A stretch of 41,031 nucleotides of DNA from the NCBI GenBank assembly GCA_029245125.1, contig JAQWPZ010000116.1, positions 1 to 41,031 on the forward strand, given 5' to 3'. The notes beneath the pieces were generated by a model, which was given only the letters and a program-made list of their open reading frames with translations, searched no databases and had not been told where the DNA came from. Source of the stretch: Rubripirellula sp. (GTDB taxonomy: Bacteria; Planctomycetota; Planctomycetia; Pirellulales; Pirellulaceae). This document shows, piece by piece, positions 33,265 to 41,031 of the stretch; the first letter of the stretch is position 1, and each line of letters starts with the position of its first letter. Made by a program: the position numbers and the translations under genes.

Positions 33265-34287
33265 TCATTGGATCGACGCATGAATACGCTCGACCTTTCT
33301 TCCGGGTGCATGCTCCGAATAGTGATACCACTGCTCAGACAACTTCACATATTCGACAAGTTCAAATCGCGTCTGCCTGCCGTTTGCCCAGCGCACTTCG
33401 GCTCGAAGCGGGACCCCACTATCGACGTCCGACCAAAGGTCAATTGCCTCTCGACCATTCCGCCTACCTGACTTCACAGTCGCTCGAATGTGATGCTCTT
33501 TGCTGGCAGCCGATTCAACGAGTTCCAAGTCGTACTTGCGTTGGATCAACGAAAGCAAATCAGGCATCCCCATTAACAAAGGGCCATCTGAAGAAGCGGC
33601 AACTTCCAACAATCTCTTGTTAGGAATCTTCCTTTGCAGCTCCGGATCAAGCGATCGATAATCGCTTGTCACAAAAACAGGTCCGTTTTTTCGGGTCACC
33701 CAAAAGTCTGTCCCGTCGTTTCCCATCACATAGGCACCGCCAACAGGCTGTACCACATACCGGCCTCCACCTCGCACATTGATTGTGAGTTCTTGCGTCT
33801 GAAAGCTCGCTCTCGACCCCGAAACGGTTACGCGGTAAGTGCGATCAATCAGCTCCTCTGCGGCCTGCTGCGCCTTCCGTAATACACTGCTGGCGCTAAC
33901 AGAGGATGGCCACAGAACGCCTGACAGCAACATCAGAATCACGACAGCACAAACCGCCAATGACGTTGATGCAGCAAAAATTCGCAGACGCGGGCGACCG
34001 TTCAAAACGAGTGGCTCGGTATCTGTTGATGGTGGTGCGGGCCGTTCTGGCTCGCTGATCGGTTCAGCGATAGGGTCGCGAAGGAAACCATCACGACCGA
34101 GCGAATGCAGGCGTCCCTCCAATCGCATGTACGAAACAAACATTTGCTTCGCCTCTGCAGATGTGGCTAACACGTCCGCGAGCTTTTTTTCCTGCTCCTC
34201 AATCAAGGTGCCGTCAAAATGTCCGACAATCAGGTTCTCAATGTCACCCTGGCTCTTCTCACCCTGGCTCTTCGGTTCGTCTTTCAT
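33265..34287 (-). CDS. Membrane-anchored anti-sigma-like protein
   Basis: 340 residues. The ATG overlaps the sigma factor TGA (ATGA), the arrangement seen for sigma/anti-sigma pairs. Residues 1-70 are a cytoplasmic helical segment with the planctomycete anti-sigma pattern (DIENLIVGHFDGTLIEEQEK; AEAKQMFVSYMRLEGRL). A proline-rich spacer leads to one membrane span (about 103-125), and an outer domain of about 210 residues follows. That domain is not a clear FecR domain; it looks beta-rich (TYRVTVSGS; LTINVRGGGRYVVQPVGGAY; HIRATVKSG) and may belong to outer-membrane lipoprotein-sorting-like folds (inference). The likely role is to hold the sigma factor until an extracellular or periplasmic signal is sensed. 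Confidence 0.8.
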   Translation of the reverse strand: MKDEPKSQGEKSQGDIENLIVGHFDGTLIEEQEKKLADVLATSAEAKQMFVSYMRLEGRLHSLGRDGFLRDPIAEPISEPERPAPPSTDTEPLVLNGRPRLRIFAASTSLAVCAVVILMLLSGVLWPSSVSASSVLRKAQQAAEELIDRTYRVTVSGSRASFQTQELTINVRGGGRYVVQPVGGAYVMGNDGTDFWVTRKNGPVFVTSDYRSLDPELQRKIPNKRLLEVAASSDGPLLMGMPDLLSLIQRKYDLELVESAASKEHHIRATVKSGRRNGREAIDLWSDVDSGVPLRAEVRWANGRQTRFELVEYVKLSEQWYHYSEHAPGRKVERIHASIQ

Positions 34288-34820
34288 GACGCTGTCTCCT
34301 CCAACTGCATTCGTCGCTGAACGCACCCGTGCAGCAATTTCCGGATCCGACTGAGAGCACGTTGCACAGCAACCGGAGTCGAGCCCGTATGCTGAGAGAT
34401 TTCGTCAAAACTCGAGCTGCACTCATATCGCAATGCCACCAGCTCGCGTTTCTCTTCCGGTAGTCCGTCAAGGCACTTCCGAAGCGCGCCCGCCTCATCG
34501 CGGACAACGGAATCCTCCGAGGTATCGTGCATAAATGCTTCGGAAACCGCCTCCAGAAGTTCAGGAGCCATCGCTCGACCATATTTCGCCGAAGCTTCTC
34601 TCGCGCGAATGGCATGAAGCGCCTGCCGACGCACAACCTCCTTTGCCCAGGCTCGAAAGTTGTGGATCGTTTCCGACTGATCCGCTTTTTGAATCACCAC
34701 AACCGCAGCATTCTGATAGACCTCTTCAGCCAGCTCCGCGTCCCGAGTCATGGCGTACAGATACCCCATGAATTCGCTGCGAAGCTGCATGTACTGTTGA
34801 ATCAGGGGCGTTTCGTCCAT
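34284..34820 (-). CDS. ECF RNA polymerase sigma factor
   Basis: 178 residues from an ATG with a strong AAGGAG 8 nt upstream. Region 2 includes LYAMTRDAELAEEVYQNAAV and IHNFRAWAKEVVRRQALHAI; region 4 includes LVALRYECSSSFDEISQHTG followed by VAVQRALSRIRKLL. It belongs to the planctomycete/Verrucomicrobium ECF family that lacks large extensions. It is the first gene of the 34820-26959 cluster (hydrolase, redoxin fusion, heme protein, SASA-like protein) and probably regulates it. Confidence 0.93.
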   Translation of the reverse strand: MDETPLIQQYMQLRSEFMGYLYAMTRDAELAEEVYQNAAVVVIQKADQSETIHNFRAWAKEVVRRQALHAIRAREASAKYGRAMAPELLEAVSEAFMHDTSEDSVVRDEAGALRKCLDGLPEEKRELVALRYECSSSFDEISQHTGSTPVAVQRALSRIRKLLHGCVQRRMQLEETAS

Positions 34821-34828
34821 CTATCGAT

Positions 34829-34834
34829 CTCCTT
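34829..34834 (-). promoter_or_regulatory. Strong ribosome-binding site of the sigma factor gene
   Basis: AAGGAG on the coding strand, 8 nt before the ATG at 34820. It is the best Shine-Dalgarno match I saw in this window, where most genes have weak or none. Confidence 0.75.
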
Positions 34835-34846
34835 GTACCAAGTACA
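34834..34846. promoter_or_regulatory. Palindrome TGTAC-CAA-GTACA before the sigma gene
   Basis: Five-base perfect arms around CAA, touching the ribosome-binding site. A copy with one mismatch lies at 33212-33224 upstream of the hydrolase in the same cluster. It could be an operator, or an RNA structure affecting initiation. Confidence 0.4.
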
Positions 34847-34930
34847 CCACCGACAGATTCCAGACAGACATTTTGAAAAATCGGGAAAAATGCTCGGCCG
34901 ACGAACCGAACAAACAAGGCCCGTGTGCGA

Positions 34931-34962
34931 TGGCAGCAAATCAGACTGGCAGCAAATCAGAC
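34931..34962. repeat. Perfect 16-bp tandem duplication
   Basis: TGGCAGCAAATCAGAC occurs twice without a gap (34931-34946 and 34947-34962), about 110 nt upstream of the sigma factor start. Confidence 0.9.
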
Positions 34963-34969
34963 GACGATT

Positions 34970-34984
34970 GATTCAAATTGAATC
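34970..34984. repeat. Inverted repeat GATTCAA-A-TTGAATC
   Basis: Perfect seven-base arms around a single A, 7 nt beyond the tandem duplication and about 150 nt upstream of the sigma factor start. The form suits a dimeric regulator binding site. Confidence 0.55.
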
Positions 34985-35388
34985 GAGATTTAGCTGAAAC
35001 TGCAGCTTTGTGAGCCAACCATTGGTACTCCGCTGCCTGACGGAGCACGCTTGGGCCCACAAAAATCAGCCACTTCGGCGAGGATGATTTTACAGACCGT
35101 TTCTCCAACGCCCCGCTGAAAGTCGCGCAAGAACGACCTGGATTGCGTCACTAAAACTTGCCTCAGAACAGTCAAGAGATCAACCTCATTCACAATGGCC
35201 CCGGTCGTTTGGCGTTGAACGAACAGAACCACTTTTACAGGTGAGGTTTGGCATGACTTGATTGAAATGCCGTTAAGGGCCCTTCTTGTACAGATGGTTA
35301 TTAGGCCCCACGCCTCCGGCCAGGCTTCCATGCGAGCGAGTGAACCCAAACGCCAGCGTCCCCCATTCCTCCCGCAAAAAAAACCGAT

Positions 35389-35928
35389 CTACCAGTATGC
35401 CGAATCTTGGTAAGTCAAGCCGGTGGCTGGGTCGTGATAGTAGGTCGTACCAGCCCCATTACTTGTGCAGTAATGATAGGTAACAGTCTCGGCGGTCACA
35501 ATGAATCCAAGCCGGCCTGTCGGCTTTCCAATTTCGATGGGACTTGCAAGGGTTCTTTCAGAATATGAGTCAATCACTTCACCCTGCTCAGCGAAACGCT
35601 CGTTGAGGAATGCGTTGAGGTCATTCTCCACGATCGTGTAAGTCGCGAAGCAATCGAGAAAGTCCCGATGCAAAGTGATGTCGGTGGCCGTCGGTGGGAT
35701 CAGTGACTGCGCCCGTGGCGGCCAGATGCCATCTCGATTCTCATGATAGGAATTGAACCCGTATAGCCAAGTTGGGACCATAGCAAGCAAGATCATGACC
35801 GCAAGAATGACCCCACCTACCTTGAAAAAGCACCCGACAGCCGAATACGTTGTGTTGCGTGCGGATAGGTCTTCGTGGGGCATCTTTTTGTACACTCTTG
35901 TCGGTTTGCTTTGAAGAAAGCTGAACAA
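35389..35928 (-). CDS. Small membrane-anchored protein of unknown function
   Basis: 179 residues from a TTG at 35928, or 164 from the ATG at 35883. A hydrophobic span (about residues 33-56 from the TTG, starting GCFFKVGGVILAVMILLAMV) anchors it, with the remainder (about 120 residues) probably outside. The tail contains TYHYCTSNGAGTTYYHDPAT, which resembles a repeat-poor beta domain. No family is recognised. The TTG has AAGGA within the 16-bp palindrome just upstream at short spacing. It stands alone between the sigma operon and the DUF1501 gene, with nothing close on either side. Confidence 0.6.
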   Translation of the reverse strand: MFSFLQSKPTRVYKKMPHEDLSARNTTYSAVGCFFKVGGVILAVMILLAMVPTWLYGFNSYHENRDGIWPPRAQSLIPPTATDITLHRDFLDCFATYTIVENDLNAFLNERFAEQGEVIDSYSERTLASPIEIGKPTGRLGFIVTAETVTYHYCTSNGAGTTYYHDPATGLTYQDSAYW

Positions 35929-35939
35929 GGATCCTTGTT
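35924..35939. promoter_or_regulatory. 16-bp perfect palindrome at the start of the small membrane gene
   Basis: AACAAGGATCCTTGTT reads the same on both strands and includes a possible TTG start codon (35926-35928) and an AAGGA element. It could be an operator, or a hairpin that hides the ribosome-binding site. Confidence 0.5.
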
Positions 35940-36317
35940 AGTTCCCCCGTCTGCCGCGTGAGATCGATGGGGATGAAGCGAGCTTAATTCACTCGCCCCA
36001 CCGTGCCTAGCTTTGCATTGCAAAGTTTCGGGGAAATCCCACAGAAAACGTCCGCCATTCTCTCGCAGGCAATCGAGATGCACGAAAACTTCGTGAATTC
36101 TTCAAAACGCCGCCGACCCGTCTCTACCCAATTTCGCGACGCCCTTTTCTCCGCGATGCTTCATGCACGTTATTCGTGCCCGCCTGCAAGCTCACTGGCT
36201 TGGCGCGGTCACCGCCCAACATCAGAGACTTGGTTTCCGTTTTTACGCTTTATTCATCCACAGCGTGTGGAATGCACCAAACTCGTGCGAGGGTCGGCGG
36301 TGCTGACCTAGCGTTCG
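35940..36317. other. Intergenic region upstream of the small membrane gene
   Basis: About 378 nt between the DUF1501 stop and the small membrane gene. No convincing ORF was found. It ends at an inverted repeat that overlaps the DUF1501 stop codon. Confidence 0.4.
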
Positions 36318-36323
36318 CTAGGT
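36306..36323. terminator. Inverted repeat at the DUF1501 stop codon
   Basis: ACCTAGCG-TT-CGCTAGGT, a perfect palindrome that includes the TAG stop (36318-36320). As RNA it can form a seven-pair stem with a four-base loop. No T run follows on the minus strand, so it may protect the 3' end and not terminate transcription. Confidence 0.35.
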
Positions 36324-37628
36324 GAACAATTTCGTGATCGGATTGCCCCGATCTGTGATGGGAACAGGACGATCACCGTCGTAAAGATTTTTCTTGTAAT
36401 CGACACCAACCGCGGCGCATATCGTCGCGAAAAGATCCGGAACACTGACTGGATTGGATACGATTTTCTTAGCGACTTCATCCGTTTCGCCCCAGGCTCC
36501 ACAATGCGATAAGCCGCCACCCGCGAGGACGCAACTGAACGCTGTTCCTTGATGACCTCGCCCCCCACCACTGTCGAATTCGGGGGGCCGTCCAAATTCA
36601 GTTGTGATAACAACCAGCGTCTTTTCCAGCATTCGTTTTGCTTCGAGATCAGCGAGCAGCGTCGCCACCGCCGTGTCTAATTCACGAATCAGCTGATACT
36701 GATTCAAGATACCTTCGTTATGCACGTCCCAGCCAATCCCATTCAAAAAGTTGAGATTGTGCGACACTTCGATGAATGACACACCACGCTCAATCAATCG
36801 ACGGCTTAGCAGACATCGCTGGCCAAATTCACCGCCGTAACGGTTACGAAGATCGGCAGGCTCACGATCGAGATCAAAGACGCTCATGAAATCTGGACCG
36901 CTCAATTTCAGACTTTGTTCGATGGCAGCATCGTAATCAAGCAACCGGTGATCAATCGTTGGGTCAGCATTGCGTTTCAAAGCATCCAAAAATTCTTTCC
37001 GCCGAGTCTGCCGCTGCGGTGTAATCCCATCTGGCCGAGTCAAACCGGCTGGTCCCTGGCTGGTATCGGTCAAATACAAATAGCTGTCACGTGTACCAAG
37101 AAACCCAGGACCCCGAGTCACATTTGGGTACCCGATCAGAACATACTTGGGAACTGATTCGTTAGCCGGACCTCGTTCGTGTGCAATGATCGACCCCAGC
37201 GACGGATAGGTAATCGTTCCACTAATCGGCCGTCCGGTGTGCATGCGATTGGTCGCCGCAGCGTGTTCATCGATCATCTCATGATGGACACTTCGCACAG
37301 CAGTAACTCGGTCCATCAGGGGCGCGAGCTGCGGTAGGTGCTCGCACAACTGGACCCCAGGAACCGCCGTTTCGATTGAGTCATAGTAGGCACCGGCCAA
37401 TTTTTTCGTTGCGTCACCTTTTCGTTTGGGATCGAATGTATCGATCTGGCCCATCCCACCTCCCAGCCAGATCGAAACCACATGCTCGGCCTGACCTGCA
37501 ATCCGCTTGTCATCGCCGCGGGCTGAGTGGGGCAATGCCAAGCCGCCACCAACTGCTCCACCCAATGCCAACATCTGTCGGCGATTGAACGATACTGAGG
37601 AAGTCATGGTTGGTTTCTCGCTCTTCAT
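36318..37628 (-). CDS. DUF1501 family secreted protein
   Basis: 436 residues from an ATG that overlaps the stop of the DUF1549/1553 gene (TAATG). The N-terminus [19 protein letters not shown] is a likely Tat signal. Family features follow: [39 protein letters not shown], and near the C-terminus [20 protein letters not shown] then [17 protein letters not shown], resembling alkaline-phosphatase-superfamily metal ligands. DUF1501 genes regularly follow DUF1549/DUF1553 genes in planctomycetes, and the pair here fits. The biochemical function is not established. Confidence 0.9.
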   Translation of the reverse strand: MKSEKPTMTSSVSFNRRQMLALGGAVGGGLALPHSARGDDKRIAGQAEHVVSIWLGGGMGQIDTFDPKRKGDATKKLAGAYYDSIETAVPGVQLCEHLPQLAPLMDRVTAVRSVHHEMIDEHAAATNRMHTGRPISGTITYPSLGSIIAHERGPANESVPKYVLIGYPNVTRGPGFLGTRDSYLYLTDTSQGPAGLTRPDGITPQRQTRRKEFLDALKRNADPTIDHRLLDYDAAIEQSLKLSGPDFMSVFDLDREPADLRNRYGGEFGQRCLLSRRLIERGVSFIEVSHNLNFLNGIGWDVHNEGILNQYQLIRELDTAVATLLADLEAKRMLEKTLVVITTEFGRPPEFDSGGGRGHQGTAFSCVLAGGGLSHCGAWGETDEVAKKIVSNPVSVPDLFATICAAVGVDYKKNLYDGDRPVPITDRGNPITKLFT

Positions 37629-40600
37629 TACGGCATCCAGACAAATTCGCGATGATTGATCAGACTCCACAGCGCGTCTTCATAAACGGCCCGCCACGCT
37701 GTCGACAATCGAGGGTCAGGGGGCGGCCCAGCGTTCACGCGGCGTTCCAATTCCAGCTGAATTTCGTTGGCCTTCGCTCGGCCGTGATTGAACCATGTCA
37801 CCTGTGGTAACGGTGGAAGTTTCTCCACCTGCTTGAGCCTCGCAGGGGGCACAATCCGTGACTCGAATCCGACCGACAACAATTTTGCAAATGACTCTCG
37901 TTCTGCCAACTTGGGTTGGCGACTGAGACATCGCAGAAAGAGAGCATCGACCAATGCACCCGGTGTCGCCGCTGCGACGGCAAGATCCGCCATCTCGCTT
38001 TGATGTGATGCCCTAGTCACTGCAACGGACAAGGTACCATTAGCAAGCACACTCGGCTGCAGAACATTTGCATCGGATTCACGCTCGGTGATCGGCATTT
38101 GCCTCGCACCGGTCCATCCGAATGCTTCCAACACATCAACGACTGCCCGCGCCTTGGGTAGCGACAAACTTGGTCGATCACGCTCGTTCTTCAAATCACC
38201 AAACATCCAAGCCCGTGTCGGCTTACCCAATGTCTGGCGTGCCCCAAGTTCGCGACGACCGTCATGCACAAACGTCAATTCTTCCACGTCGATCGACCGC
38301 CCTGTGACATAGTGCAGCGAATCGACAATCTGTTCGGCTGTCAAACTGCGTCGCTCAGGTGCGTTGAAGAACCGCAGCGGAGCTGATGCCACGAGATTCT
38401 TTCCAACGGCCGACCGCTGATAAGTGTTGGAAGAGGCAATCAATCGCACAATGTGACGAAGATCATAGTCGTGCGTGATCAACTCACTCGCCAACCAATC
38501 AAGCAACTGCGGGTGACTAGCGGTCTGGCCTTCCCAGTCATGAACCGGTTCCACCAAGCCGGCACCGATCAATTTCTTCCAAACTCGGTTAACGACGACC
38601 CGAGAGAAACGTGCATTCTGCGGAGCGGTTATCAACGCGGCGAGTCGCTCGCGTGTATCAGTCGGCTTCTGCATCAGGCGACTAATTCCCTCGCCATCAG
38701 AGACCCCTGTGACCGAAGCAAATGGCCATTCAGCAGGTACAGCCTGATCGGCCGCTAGAGTTACTTGGATCAATGACTGTCGGATTCTTTGATTTTCGAA
38801 AAATGCGGCCGGCACCCGACTGGTTTTGGGAACGGTCACTGGTTGACGACTCAACATCGCCGCCAGCGAATAAAGGTCTTGCTGTGTCGTGTCGTGATAC
38901 GGTGAATCATGGCACCGCGCGCATTGCATTTCGATACCCAGAAAGGCCGATGCAAGAATATGCCCCTTGGCGGCGAAGGGAGCGTCATTTTCTGCGGCGA
39001 TTCCGAAACCTGCACTCCCACCTTCCGCGGCACCACCACGCATCAGGATCAGTTCCGTCACCATTCGATCGAGCGGTTTTTGATCTCGCAGGGAGTCGTA
39101 CAGAAACCAGCGGAACGGTCCAGTACTGTTAAGTGAAGCATTGATCAGCGTTGGATTCTCCGCGAGCAGATCGAGCCAAAAGCTCATCCACCCATCAGCG
39201 AACCGTTCATCCCCCAGCAGGGTCTCGATCAGACGGTCGCGTTTGCCTGGCGATTGATCAGCCAGGAACGCCCTGGCGGCATCCTCGGCTGGTGGAACGC
39301 CGATCGTATCGAGATAGATTCGCCGCAAAAACGCTGCATCGCTGATCTCCGGTGACAACGTCACCTCAGCCTGGGTGAGCGGTGGCGCGGGCCACACAGC
39401 ACCACTTCGGACCCATTGTTCCAACAATTCAATTTTCTGTTTTGGTAAACCACCGTCGGTGGGCGGCATATCACCAGATCGGATTTGTACAATCAACTCA
39501 CTCGCCTCCAGGTCACCAGGAACAACCGCGGCATTGCCTGAATCTCCCGCTTGAAGCGACGCTCGATGGGAGTTCAGCTTCAAACTGCCTTTGTCTTTTT
39601 CCCCATGACAACGGAAACAATTCTCGCGAAGGACCGGCAGCACATTTTCGTAGTATTGTTTAGCTTGCTGGGCATTCGCTGCAGACGAATCAGTGATTGC
39701 TTGTTCAATTTTCGAAACGACGAATGCATCAATGGGATGCAACCCTTTGGACGGCTGCAAAACAGAGTTCTCATTCACCCACACTCGCGCGAGCTCATGG
39801 CGGTCATTCCAAAAAGCATCCTGTGAGGTGGAGGCCTGACGGCGTCTTTGATCGTCATATTTTGCCAGCGATGCCTCAATCGAAGACAGCAGCGGCTCAA
39901 TCGCAGCATCTGTTAACGGGATTCGGTTTGCCCCGTTGCCAAGCAGTTCGTACGACTTCCCGTCTTCGGCGAGCATCGCCACACAAACCTCACCCGTCTC
40001 TGTGCGGTGTTTATTTCCACCAACAACAAGTTCCAAAACCACTCGTACTGTTCCAGAATCAGACGGTCGAATCGTTGCCTCCCCAAAGACTTCCTGTTGG
40101 TGATAACCGTGGACGCGGGCACCCTCGATTGGCGGTTTGGCGATCGGCGTAACCGGTTCTTCTCCATCAGGCGGACGTTTCGTAATCGGTTTCGTTCGTG
40201 CGACAACTTTGCCATCGATCCACAAACGACCAAGCGCGCGCCCCCGCATCATGAATTGTTGATTACCAGGTGGCAGCCGCACGTCGGCGACCATCCGCAA
40301 CAGCAGGGGCCCCTTCCAACTCGACCGAATTCCCCACGCGTCGAACTGCAATGGGATTCGTGGCAACAGGAATCCATCACCGACCCAGCGTGCCGACTCT
40401 TTCGGCCAAACTTCGCCGTTGTTTAACCAGCGATCGTGAGCCGGCAGTCCCTCGCATAACTGCACTAACACTTGCCCTTTGGGGACACCAGCCAATTCGG
40501 GCATCACTTCAGGGGCAGGTTTGACAACACGTGGTTCACCAACACGATTGAAACGCGACGCAATGACATGGTCATCAAGCAGATTACGGTGAATGGCAAT

Positions 40601-41031
40601 CGCATCAAGCATTCCGATGAAGCCATTCCCAACACGAATCTCATCATTATCGACAATCGGCCGCTCTTTGGTTTCGCCGCCGTAACTCCAATTCCCTTGC
40701 GTCGGTTCGCCGTTGACCCAACCACGAATCGATTTTGGCTCACCAAAACGATACGCGATGGCGATGTGATGCCATCCTGAATTTACAGGAAATCCATCCT
40801 GCGAATCCCAGCGGTGCCAGTGCGATTCGCCTTTTGAAAGTTTTGTTGCGAATAGAAAACTCAACTTCGCTTCATTCTTTGCACCAACCACCCGCAAAGA
40901 CCAATTCTGGTTGTCACGGGAAAACTTGGGTGATCCCGTTCGCCCTTTTCCGACGACATAGCTGACCTGTCCCGCACGAAGCAGAGTGGGGTTCACCCAA
41001 GCTTCGATCGTGACAGCATCGCCGTTGGTAA
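37628..41031 (-). CDS. LamG - planctomycete cytochrome c - DUF1549/DUF1553 protein (5' end beyond window)
   Basis: The frame stays open to the window edge, so at least 1133 residues are present and the start lies outside. The visible N-terminus ([42 protein letters not shown]) is a LamG/concanavalin-type domain that may bind sugars. A long spacer with a beta-rich domain follows, then a planctomycete cytochrome domain with CFRCH and the typical [13 protein letters not shown]1549 ([20 protein letters not shown]) with a second heme motif CARCH, and DUF1553 ([20 protein letters not shown] to the end). These large proteins are exported and heme-bearing; their reaction is unknown. Confidence 0.92.
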   Translation of the reverse strand, partial: TNGDAVTIEAWVNPTLLRAGQVSYVVGKGRTGSPKFSRDNQNWSLRVVGAKNEAKLSFLFATKLSKGESHWHRWDSQDGFPVNSGWHHIAIAYRFGEPKSIRGWVNGEPTQGNWSYGGETKERPIVDNDEIRVGNGFIGMLDAIAIHRNLLDDHVIASRFNRVGEPRVVKPAPEVMPELAGVPKGQVLVQLCEGLPAHDRWLNNGEVWPKESARWVGDGFLLPRIPLQFDAWGIRSSWKGPLLLRMVADVRLPPGNQQFMMRGRALGRLWIDGKVVARTKPITKRPPDGEEPVTPIAKPPIEGARVHGYHQQEVFGEATIRPSDSGTVRVVLELVVGGNKHRTETGEVCVAMLAEDGKSYELLGNGANRIPLTDAAIEPLLSSIEASLAKYDDQRRRQASTSQDAFWNDRHELARVWVNENSVLQPSKGLHPIDAFVVSKIEQAITDSSAANAQQAKQYYENVLPVLRENCFRCHGEKDKGSLKLNSHRASLQAGDSGNAAVVPGDLEASELIVQIRSGDMPPTDGGLPKQKIELLEQWVRSGAVWPAPPLTQAEVTLSPEISDAAFLRRIYLDTIGVPPAEDAARAFLADQSPGKRDRLIETLLGDERFADGWMSFWLDLLAENPTLINASLNSTGPFRWFLYDSLRDQKPLDRMVTELILMRGGAAEGGSAGFGIAAENDAPFAAKGHILASAFLGIEMQCARCHDSPYHDTTQQDLYSLAAMLSRQPVTVPKTSRVPAAFFENQRIRQSLIQVTLAADQAVPAEWPFASVTGVSDGEGISRLMQKPTDTRERLAALITAPQNARFSRVVVNRVWKKLIGAGLVEPVHDWEGQTASHPQLLDWLASELITHDYDLRHIVRLIASSNTYQRSAVGKNLVASAPLRFFNAPERRSLTAEQIVDSLHYVTGRSIDVEELTFVHDGRRELGARQTLGKPTRAWMFGDLKNERDRPSLSLPKARAVVDVLEAFGWTGARQMPITERESDANVLQPSVLANGTLSVAVTRASHQSEMADLAVAAATPGALVDALFLRCLSRQPKLAERESFAKLLSVGFESRIVPPARLKQVEKLPPLPQVTWFNHGRAKANEIQLELERRVNAGPPPDPRLSTAWRAVYEDALWSLINHREFVWMP

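Larger units (their letters stand above)
34821..35388. other. Promoter region of the second sigma operon, with short repeats
   Basis: About 568 nt. It holds the ribosome-binding site and palindrome (above), a perfect 16-bp tandem duplication and a 15-nt inverted repeat (below). A minus-strand frame at 34990-35349 (about 119 codons) has no recognisable domain; its start region reads LARMEAWPEAWG, which looks like a low-information intergenic ORF and not a gene. I leave it uncalled. Confidence 0.4.

Noticed and set aside
34990..35349. A 119-codon minus-strand frame upstream of the sigma gene
   Set aside because: No domain and no start signal. I suspect a dispersed intergenic element, but I cannot show other copies from this window.
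36003..36311. A 102-codon plus-strand frame in the intergenic region
   Set aside because: No start signal, no domain and no partner; it would be the only plus-strand gene.

Overview
The window looks like a piece of a Planctomycetota chromosome, most likely a Pirellulaceae (Rhodopirellula-like) member. The evidence is the co-occurrence of families that are very frequent in that group: DUF1501, DUF1549/DUF1553, DUF1552, the DUF1587/1595/1592/1588/1585 set, planctomycete-type c-type heme (CxxCH) proteins, PVC-type large heme/beta-propeller proteins, several sulfatases, EF-hand tails on secreted enzymes, and ECF sigma factors coupled to FecR-like anti-sigma proteins. GC content looks moderate by eye. 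Every gene I can support lies on the minus strand, so transcription runs from high to low coordinates. No tRNA, rRNA, CRISPR array, integrase or insertion sequence was recognised.

Layout, in transcription order. (1) 41031-36318: a DUF1549/DUF1553 protein with a LamG-like start (5' end outside the window), overlapping a DUF1501 protein. (2) 35928-35389: a small membrane-anchored unknown protein whose possible TTG start lies inside a 16-bp perfect palindrome. (3) 34820-26959: an ECF sigma factor, a membrane-spanning anti-sigma-like protein (ATGA overlap), an EF-hand alpha/beta hydrolase, a redoxin/cytochrome c/copper-monooxygenase-like protein, a PVC-type propeller/HEAT/heme protein, and a short protein resembling the C-terminus of a SASA acetylesterase. 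(4) 26619-18684: an EF-hand sulfatase, a secreted unknown protein (ATGA overlap) that runs into the wreck of another sulfatase, a PQQ-like propeller protein, and a sialate O-acetylesterase fused to a beta-lactamase-like serine hydrolase. (5) 18177-4366: a second ECF sigma factor, a FecR protein, an iduronate-sulfatase-like enzyme, a sulfatase/PQQ-propeller/cytochrome c fusion of about 1294 residues, a lyase-like propeller with two heme motifs, then DUF1592-type and DUF1552 proteins. Most junctions here are ATGA, TAGTG or TAATG overlaps. (6) 3725-1: an SppA-type signal peptide peptidase, a weak or decayed ORF, a 41-codon small ORF and the start of a DHH phosphoesterase.

Taken together, the window reads as two sigma/anti-sigma-led modules for handling sulfated and acylated extracellular polymer. 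Sulfatases and esterases would strip substituents, while heme and propeller proteins could provide a redox component outside the cytoplasm. No glycoside hydrolase, polysaccharide lyase or SusC/D pair is visible, so the chain-cleaving enzymes would have to be elsewhere. The most interesting points are the three-part sulfatase/PQQ/cytochrome fusion, a 70-residue module of unknown function shared by that fusion and the neighbouring lyase-like heme protein, a FecR protein with a C-terminal beta-sandwich that could be a ligand sensor, and a deletion scar inside a former sulfatase.
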